This document shows positions 4,907 to 9,186 of a stretch of 9,186 bases of DNA, in pieces. Every line of letters begins with the position of its first letter. Position 1 is the first letter of the stretch. Below the pieces are notes generated by a model. The model was not told the DNA's origin. It did no database searches and saw only the letters and a list, made by a program, of their open reading frames with translations. The stretch covers positions 1-9,186 of the forward strand of contig URWU01000043.1 of NCBI GenBank assembly GCA_900551585.1, given 5' to 3'. This stretch comes from an uncultured Alphaproteobacteria bacterium. Its GTDB lineage: Bacteria > Pseudomonadota > Alphaproteobacteria > RF32 > CAG-239. The translations under genes and the position numbers were made by a program.

Positions 4907-5980
4907 TCAGTCTTTGCCCAAATTTTTAATGTCGTCAATATTCCGGCGCAGGTCTTCGAAAACGTCTTTATTCAGCTCGCGCAGACTGCGGTCCGGGGTC
5001 TGCCAGTTTTTGAGTTTGGTCAGGAACCAAGCGCCTAAAATCAGGCTCAGCGCCGGCAGAGAATAAGCATTCGGCATATAAAGCTGGAAACAGGCAAGGA
5101 TGATAAAAATGGTTTGCAGTTTGAACAAAAAGATACAAACCTGAGTTGGCGACAAACCGGAGATGTTGGCCTGATAATAAGTCGTGTTAACGGTCAGGCT
5201 GGCATAGCGGTCACGCAGCGAGATTTTTTTGAAAGCGGCCTGCAGCAGTTCCAAGACAAAAACGGTTATCAAAATCATGTTGCAGGGAGCAAGTCCCTCC
5301 GAACCGGTAAAAGTCAGCTGCCAGCCGAGAATAAAGCCTAAAACGCGACAAGAATCGGTTGTGAAACTCAAGCGCGACGGAAACCAGTTAAAAATCAGAA
5401 AAGCAGAAGTGACAGCGGTCAGGCACAGAGCCGTCAACGTGAAGAAGAAAGGCATGGCGTCCAACAAACCAAGGGCAATAAAAGCGCCGGAAATGCAGAT
5501 TGCGGCAGAACCCAGAAAACCATCGAGACCGTTGAGAATATAAAAAAAGTTGCTGAAAATGAACCAGGCGGCCATTATCGCCAGACGGTCAAGCCAAAAA
5601 GGCAAATTTCCTTTGAACAGCAAGAATTCTGTCGGCAGCAGAAAAGTTGAAATGACAACCGCGGCCAGCAGAGCCCAAGATGTGTACTTTGCGGTTTTTT
5701 GAAACAATGAGCAGCCGTAAACAGCGCCGGCCAAAAGCATAGGGATGATGACAGCGGCGAAGCTGATGTCGTTTATGAAGTCATTTTCGGTCGGAGTCAG
5801 CAGGTAAATCAGGCAGAATAAAAGGGCACAGGTGACGTAAAAAGGCGCAAAAGCCAGATTTTTTTCAATAAAAGAATATTGCTCCGGCAGAGGTTTTTTG
5901 AGGTAAATCAAAAAGCCGCCAAAACTGGCCAGAAAGCTGATAATGATAGTGCCGAGCGTAAGGATAAGCCAAGAATCCAT
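4907..5980 (-). CDS. Divergent MraY/WecA-like (GT4) integral membrane protein
   Basis: Polytopic membrane protein of 357 aa with about ten hydrophobic segments, resembling the polyprenyl-phosphate sugar-1-phosphate transferases (MraY, WecA). Recognisable blocks are NGLDGFLGS (150-158), matching the family NxxDGlDGLxxG motif, and FNWFPSRLSFTTDSCRVLGFILG region (197-219), matching the FNxxPAxxFmGDxGSlxLGfxLG motif with D209 kept. LRDRYASLT to ISGLSPTQV (255-281) aligns with DRxHxHHxLxxxGLS. Two features look lost: the Asp-Asp pair expected after about residue 85 reads AVYGC, and the His cluster is replaced by YQAN-type residues. It may be an inactive or altered family member. The ATG at 5980 has AGAGG 9 nt upstream and follows a good promoter; an in-frame TTG at 6052 would put that promoter inside the gene. 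It is the first gene of the operon. Confidence 0.68.
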   Translation of the reverse strand: MDSWLILTLGTIIISFLASFGGFLIYLKKPLPEQYSFIEKNLAFAPFYVTCALLFCLIYLLTPTENDFINDISFAAVIIPMLLAGAVYGCSLFQKTAKYTSWALLAAVVISTFLLPTEFLLFKGNLPFWLDRLAIMAAWFIFSNFFYILNGLDGFLGSAAICISGAFIALGLLDAMPFFFTLTALCLTAVTSAFLIFNWFPSRLSFTTDSCRVLGFILGWQLTFTGSEGLAPCNMILITVFVLELLQAAFKKISLRDRYASLTVNTTYYQANISGLSPTQVCIFLFKLQTIFIILACFQLYMPNAYSLPALSLILGAWFLTKLKNWQTPDRSLRELNKDVFEDLRRNIDDIKNLGKD

Positions 5981-6016
5981 CTTTTGATACCTCTGAAAAA
6001 CGATAATCCTATGCCC

Positions 6017-6045
6017 TTTATAATCGTTTTTAATGTTTTCTTCAA
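6017..6045 (-). promoter_or_regulatory. Promoter of the MraY-like/TPR/DUF3750/ogt operon
   Basis: On the minus strand, TTGAAG (6045-6040) and TATAAA (6022-6017) are separated by 17 nt, matching 4/6 and 5/6 of the sigma70 boxes. The predicted start near 6010 leaves a leader of about 30 nt with an AGAGG ribosome binding site before the ATG at 5980. It lies in the 122-bp gap after the PanE-like gene and supports separate transcription of the downstream four-gene set. Confidence 0.62.
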
Positions 6046-6102
6046 GCGGCAATCTCAGGTTATGCAGTAGTTAGTGAGCGGTGACTGCCGATGAGGAAAG
6101 GC

Positions 6103-7053
6103 TTATTTTTTGAGCAGCTGGTTATAGTTGTTTTTCATTAGCAGGTTCAGTTCGGGAATCTTGCATTTGTAAGTGCGGGCTTTGCTGCTCAGCAAGGAGT
6201 AGTAAGAATCGAGTTCGGCGGCTTCATGGCTGCGGAGTTTGCCGCTTTTTTTGAAGTAAAATCCGCGCGGGGCTGCCAGCAGTTTTTTTAATAAGTCGTC
6301 AACAGACAGCTGCACCTGCTCGAATAATGCCAGGCGGCAGATTTCCGAAGCGGCGGCAGCAATTTTTATTTTGTGTTCTTTGTCATTTAAGAGTTCGGCA
6401 ATATGCTGCTTGGGTGAAGAGCAGAGATAGCCGAGAATGAAAGGCGCAAAATTTTCCCAGAAGTTCAACAGGTCGTTGTCGCCGTAAAAAGTTTTGATAT
6501 CGGCCTGTTTGAAAATGCGGTCATAATTATCAAATTCGTTTTCGGTTTTGGCCGGTGTGATCACTATCTGCGGTTGAATGCCGAAAGCGGTGAGGGTCGA
6601 GCCGTCAAAATCCAGATAACCGTCAAAATAAGCTTTGGAAAAATTGTACCCGAGCAACGGGCGGATTATTTCCGGATTTTCCAAATAGTTAAAACACAAC
6701 AGCGGCGTATTCGGAAAAGCTTTGCTCGGCAGCAGGGTGAGATTGGCCTTGAGCCTGAAGTTTTCGGCGGCAACGATAATCAGCTGCGGTTCTTTGATAA
6801 CCATGGAAGTTGCGACCAACTGAACCGTGTTTTTTTGCAGGTTATATTCTTCTTTCAATGTGAACTCAATGGTCTTGATCGTTTTGGCCGGGGCAGACGG
6901 TGTCAGTAATATAATATTTTGACCGGCGCCTTGCAGTTTGGCTCCCAGAAACAGGGCCAGCGGGCTGTTGCCGAGGATATAGACCGGGTGAGCATTATTG
7001 TTGTCGAGCGGTGCGGAAATGTCAGCAGATTTGGAAGATTTTTTGAAGAACAT
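6103..7053 (-). CDS. Ketopantoate reductase (PanE/ApbA)-like protein, degenerate
   Basis: Protein of 316 aa with the two-domain layout of 2-dehydropantoate 2-reductases, which reduce ketopantoate with NADPH in pantothenate synthesis. The N-terminal Rossmann strand and helix are at 23-50 (VYILGNSPLALFLGAKL), but the usual GxGxxG reads GNSPLALFLG. The C-terminal helical domain ends in RGFYFKKSGK and AELDSYY (279-285), where E280 matches the family's conserved Glu. KCKIPELNLL follows, like the 'tPxNxxl' tail. The conserved Lys after the tryptophan (WxK in the family) appears replaced by N201 in FWENFAPF. I therefore do not assign panE activity; a diverged paralogue with another or no substrate is likely. 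Its ATG abuts the rsmB stop (TAAATG), and the AAGGAG site sits in the rsmB end, so the two are translationally coupled. Confidence 0.65.
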   Translation of the reverse strand: MFFKKSSKSADISAPLDNNNAHPVYILGNSPLALFLGAKLQGAGQNIILLTPSAPAKTIKTIEFTLKEEYNLQKNTVQLVATSMVIKEPQLIIVAAENFRLKANLTLLPSKAFPNTPLLCFNYLENPEIIRPLLGYNFSKAYFDGYLDFDGSTLTAFGIQPQIVITPAKTENEFDNYDRIFKQADIKTFYGDNDLLNFWENFAPFILGYLCSSPKQHIAELLNDKEHKIKIAAAASEICRLALFEQVQLSVDDLLKKLLAAPRGFYFKKSGKLRSHEAAELDSYYSLLSSKARTYKCKIPELNLLMKNNYNQLLKK

Positions 7054-8340
7054 TTAATTCTCCTTTTGCAAACGGGCCACAAAGAAAGCATCGCTGCCGC
7101 CCAAAGCAGCCAAGTGCTGCGGCAGGGTGCGGATAAAGCCTTCTTCGGAGATGATTTCCGCAAGGGATTTATCCTCTGCAATTTCAGCGGATTTTATCGG
7201 TTTCAGGCGGAACTCGGGATGTGTTTCCAAAAATTCTTTGATACGGTTTTCGCCTTCGGCTTTGGTGATTGAACAAGTGCAGTAGACCAAAATGCCGCCG
7301 GGTTTGAGTGCTTTGCCTGCCAGTTCGAGGAAATCTTTTTGCAAAGCGGCCAGTTTTTCGACATCGCGCAGGTTCTTGATGTGGACGAGTTCCGGATGAC
7401 GGCGAATCGTACCAGTTGCCGAGCAGGGGGCATCGAGCAGAATGGCGTCATAGGGTTCTTGCGTGAAATTTTGCAGATAATCAAGCGCGTCGGCACAAAC
7501 AACTTCGGCGGTAAAATTTAAACGCTGCAAGTTTTCCCGCAGGGTTTTGAGGCGCGGTTCCGAAATATCCAATGCCGTTACTTTTGCGCCGAGGCTCAAA
7601 AGCTGGGCGGTTTTGCCGCCGGGTGCGGCGCAGAGGTCGAGGACTCTTTTGCCTTTGATGTCTCCGAGTGTTTTGGCCGCCAAAGCGGCAGCAAAATCTT
7701 GTACCCACCATTCGCCCTGCTCATAGCCTTCCAGGTCGGTAATTTTGCCGCTGTTTTTAAGGCGGACGGTACCGCCCGGCAATAATGTTGCGACGAGTTT
7801 TTCCGCCCAGATTTCCGGATTGCTTTTAACGCTTAAATCCAAATCGGGTTCAATGGCTGCGGCGCTCTGGATTTTCTGAATCGTCTTTTTGCCGTAATCC
7901 TGATTGAGGATGCGGAAAAATTCCGGCGGGAAGAACTCACCGCTGTCTTCTTCTTTAAGGGCTTCTTTCTGCTTGCAGATATTGCGTAAAACGGCATTGA
8001 TAAAACCGGCGACATATTTGTCAGTGGCTTTTTTGACAATCTCTACATAGGAGTTGATGACGGCATAATCCGGTGTATTAAGGTATAAGATTTCCGTTGC
8101 GGCGGCATAAAGGGCATATTCACCATAGGCAACATTAGCCGGCAGTTTTTTCTTAACAAACTTTTTCAGGGTTTTTTTGATGAAAACCAAGTGGCGCAGG
8201 GTGGTCAAAACCAACATATTGATAAAAGCCGAATCCTGAGATGATAAGTCGGTGCGGCTGAGTTTGACTTCGCTGAAAAAAACTTTTTTGGTCAGGATTT
8301 CCTGCAGCATTTCAACGGCAATATGGCGTGGCTCGTTCAT
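7054..8340 (-). CDS. rsmB: 16S rRNA (cytosine(967)-C(5))-methyltransferase RsmB
   Basis: SAM-dependent enzyme that methylates C967 (E. coli numbering) of 16S rRNA. The 428 aa match the family's usual length. The N-terminal NusB-like RNA-binding domain covers about 1-125 (RHIAVEMLQEIL at the start, then YAVINSYVEIVKKA and KYVAGFINAVLRNI). The Rossmann methyltransferase domain runs from about 205 to the end. It has SAM motif I LDLCAAPGGKT (234-244), the acidic residue ALDIS (256-260), motif IV DAPCSATGTIRRHPE (303-317) with C306, and motif VI YCTCSI (353-358) with the nucleophile C356. The C-terminus (FFVARLQ) is intact. This is a housekeeping gene, first in the rsmB/PanE-like pair. The ATG at 8340 is 34 nt downstream of a predicted transcription start, with only a weak purine-rich ribosome binding site. 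Confidence 0.96.
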   Translation of the reverse strand: MNEPRHIAVEMLQEILTKKVFFSEVKLSRTDLSSQDSAFINMLVLTTLRHLVFIKKTLKKFVKKKLPANVAYGEYALYAAATEILYLNTPDYAVINSYVEIVKKATDKYVAGFINAVLRNICKQKEALKEEDSGEFFPPEFFRILNQDYGKKTIQKIQSAAAIEPDLDLSVKSNPEIWAEKLVATLLPGGTVRLKNSGKITDLEGYEQGEWWVQDFAAALAAKTLGDIKGKRVLDLCAAPGGKTAQLLSLGAKVTALDISEPRLKTLRENLQRLNFTAEVVCADALDYLQNFTQEPYDAILLDAPCSATGTIRRHPELVHIKNLRDVEKLAALQKDFLELAGKALKPGGILVYCTCSITKAEGENRIKEFLETHPEFRLKPIKSAEIAEDKSLAEIISEEGFIRTLPQHLAALGGSDAFFVARLQKEN

Positions 8341-8380
8341 AATTCTTTTCTTCTTATCCTCAAATTTAATTCTTGCGCGT

Positions 8381-8409
8381 ATTGTAGTGGAAGTTTTTCA
8401 TTAAGTCTA
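8381..8409 (-). promoter_or_regulatory. Candidate rsmB promoter
   Basis: On the minus strand TAGACT (8409-8404) and TACAAT (8386-8381) are 17 nt apart, matching 4/6 and 5/6 of the sigma70 boxes, with a start predicted near 8374. Its -35 box lies immediately beside the -35 of the candidate promoter for the divergent lipoprotein gene, so the two could compete or be co-regulated. Confidence 0.55.
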
Positions 8410-8438
8410 TTGTGTTTTGCAGAAAATTACTTTATCTT
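8410..8438 (+). promoter_or_regulatory. Weak candidate promoter for the DUF3576-leuS unit
   Basis: TTGTGT (8410-8415) and TATCTT (8433-8438) are separated by 17 nt but match only 3/6 and 4/6 of the consensus boxes. Position (about 28 nt from predicted start to ATG) is sensible, and some promoter must lie in this 132-bp divergent gap. Confidence 0.35.
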
Positions 8439-8472
8439 CATTTACAGATTTAAACAGGTAAGGAAAATGACG

Positions 8473-8910
8473 ATGAAAAAGCTTATTCCGGTGGTTTTGC
8501 TGAGTGTTGTTCTGCTAAGCGGCTGTTCATATCTGTCAAAGATGAACCCGTGGAGCGGCGAGGAAGAAGAAAAAGTTTATGTGGCGCCGAAGACGAACCC
8601 TTTTTTGTGGCAGGCGTCTTTGGATAAGCTGAGTTTTATGCCTTTGCAGACAAGCGATGTTAAAAGCGGCATGATTGTCAGCGAATGGTACACAGTCAGC
8701 GGCCAGCCGACCGAGAAGTTTAAGCTGCAGGTCAGAGTGGTTTCCAACGAATTGCGCGCCGACTGTCTGAAAGTGAACGGTTATACCAAACAGCTGGTGC
8801 AGGGCAAGTGGCAGGAAAACCCGATGAAAAAATCAATGCTTAATGCGATTGAACTCTCCATTTTGGAAAGAGCCCGGGTTTTATATCAACAGAGTTTAGA
8901 TAATAATTAA
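8473..8910 (+). CDS. DUF3576 family lipoprotein
   Basis: A 145-aa exported lipoprotein. The signal peptide has a KK start and hydrophobic core, ending in the lipobox LLSGC, so C18 should be lipidated and the protein anchored to a periplasm-facing membrane. The body matches the alphaproteobacterial DUF3576 pattern: NPFLWQASLDKLSFMPLQTSD, then MIVSEWYTVSGQPTEKFKLQV, RADCLKVNGY, and a final helix (NAIELSILERARVLYQQ). Function is not established; the family commonly sits upstream of leuS, as here, which places it near outer-membrane assembly genes in many relatives. I chose the ATG at 8473 because AAGGA (8460-8464) is 8 nt upstream. The ATG at 8467 is only 2 nt from it, and the upstream open frame overlaps rsmB without a signal peptide. 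The leuS gene follows after 21 bp. Confidence 0.88.
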   Translation: MKKLIPVVLLSVVLLSGCSYLSKMNPWSGEEEEKVYVAPKTNPFLWQASLDKLSFMPLQTSDVKSGMIVSEWYTVSGQPTEKFKLQVRVVSNELRADCLKVNGYTKQLVQGKWQENPMKKSMLNAIELSILERARVLYQQSLDNN

Positions 8911-8916
8911 GATGAC

Positions 8917-8931
8917 TAGGAAATAGGAAAA
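8917..8931 (+). promoter_or_regulatory. Doubled ribosome binding site of leuS
   Basis: The sequence TAGGAAA occurs twice in tandem (8917-8923 and 8924-8930) just before the leuS ATG at 8932. The first copy has the usual spacing (about 9 nt from AGGAA to ATG); the second is too close (3 nt). It may be a chance duplication or a way of tuning initiation. Confidence 0.4.
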
Positions 8932-9161
8932 ATGAGTGACAGATTTAACGGTAAAGACAGTTATGAAGAATGGTCCAAAGAATGGAAATTAGAAGACCGC
9001 TATAATTTTAAGACCATTGAAAACAAATGGCAGAAAATCTGGGATAATGAAAAGGCTTATAAAGTCGAGATTGATAAGAACAAAGAAAAATTTTACGCTT
9101 TGGTCGAGTTTCCTTATCCGTCCGGTGCCGGTCTGCACGTCGGCCACCCGCGTTCTTATAC
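8932..9161 (+). CDS. leuS: Leucyl-tRNA synthetase, 3' partial
   Basis: N-terminal 76 complete residues of leucyl-tRNA synthetase, the class I enzyme that charges tRNA-Leu. Residues 27-43 (KTIENKWQKIWDNEKAY) are the usual first helix, and 55-77 contain FPYPSGAGLHVGHPRSY, with the class I HIGH-type signature HVGH at 69-72. A polar stretch of about 25 residues (1-25) precedes the helix, somewhat longer than in E. coli LeuS. The last bases before the cut are genomic up to 9161; everything after that is adapter, and the conceptual tail CLLYTSDA is an artifact. The wording AGLHVGHPRSYT differs from the typical alphaproteobacterial form (GKxHVGHxRNYxIGDV) as I remember it. It is probably co-transcribed with the DUF3576 gene. 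Confidence 0.95.
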
Positions 9162-9186
9162 CTGTCTCTTATACACATCTGACGCT
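9162..9186 (-). other. Nextera sequencing adapter (artifact)
   Basis: The last 25 bases are the reverse complement of the Read 1 Nextera adapter: the 19-base mosaic end CTGTCTCTTATACACATCT followed by GACGCT, which distinguishes Read 1 from Read 2. This cuts leuS and would add CLLYTSDA to its translation. The same adapter type at both contig ends is what untrimmed read-through into the P5 side would give. Confidence 0.98.

Noticed and set aside
4906..4938. Upstream TTG start for the TPR protein (11 extra residues)
   Set aside because: It lies inside the end of the preceding gene without a clear ribosome binding site; the ATG at 4905, one base after the upstream stop, is a normal coupled start.
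5981..6052. TTG start giving the MraY-like protein 24 more residues
   Set aside because: A good promoter (6017-6045) would then fall inside the gene, and the ATG at 5980 has a proper AGAGG site.
8323..8472. N-terminal extension of the DUF3576 protein beginning at 8323
   Set aside because: It overlaps the rsmB start and would bury the lipoprotein signal peptide about 50 residues inside the protein; AAGGA at 8460-8464 fits the ATG at 8473.
1..9186. Insertion sequence, defence island or CRISPR system
   Set aside because: The only recombinase is an invertase-like protein without a transposase, no terminal repeats bound the module, no nuclease, helicase or toxin genes are present, and no spaced direct repeats were seen.

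Overview
The window looks like a chromosomal fragment of an uncultured alphaproteobacterium, plausibly a host- or gut-associated lineage. The main reasons are a DUF3576 lipoprotein directly upstream of leuS, a DUF3750 protein, and an AmiD/AmpD-like amidase, in DNA that is moderately AT-leaning by eye. The taxonomic call rests on recognising families and was not tested by a search. Both ends are Illumina Nextera library adapter, not genome: bases 1-44 (end of P5, an i5 index matching S513, then the Read 1 transposase adapter) and bases 9162-9186 (reverse complement of the same adapter). True genomic sequence is about 45-9161, and the two terminal genes are cut there by library construction.

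Left part (46-2271): a 5'-truncated N-acetylmuramoyl-L-alanine amidase on + meets a convergent Mpi-type serine recombinase on -. A 283-bp AT-rich, repeat-rich intergenic region follows, then a small VirB2/TrbC-like pilin on + closed by a strong intrinsic terminator. The intergenic region is the most interesting part of the window. It holds a perfect consensus sigma70-type promoter facing the recombinase, a symmetric operator-like repeat around its -10 box, two leader hairpins (one hiding the recombinase Shine-Dalgarno), a 35-bp near-palindrome, and a pair of imperfect inverted repeats that bracket the promoter. Together these suggest, without proving, a self-regulated invertible promoter switch between recombinase and pilin.

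Middle part (2279-5980, all -): a probable operon read from about 6010 leftwards. It encodes a divergent MraY/WecA-like membrane protein lacking the usual catalytic aspartate pair, a TPR protein, a DUF3750 membrane-anchored protein and the Ogt DNA-repair methyltransferase. Spacings are 1, 14 and 3 bp, and a good promoter lies just upstream of the first gene.

Right part (6103-9161): rsmB (16S rRNA m5C methyltransferase) and a degenerate ketopantoate-reductase-like gene form a tightly coupled pair on - (TAA directly abutting ATG). Divergently on + lie the DUF3576 lipoprotein and the start of leuS. A 132-bp intergenic region carries candidate back-to-back promoters. No rRNA, tRNA, CRISPR array or insertion sequence was seen.
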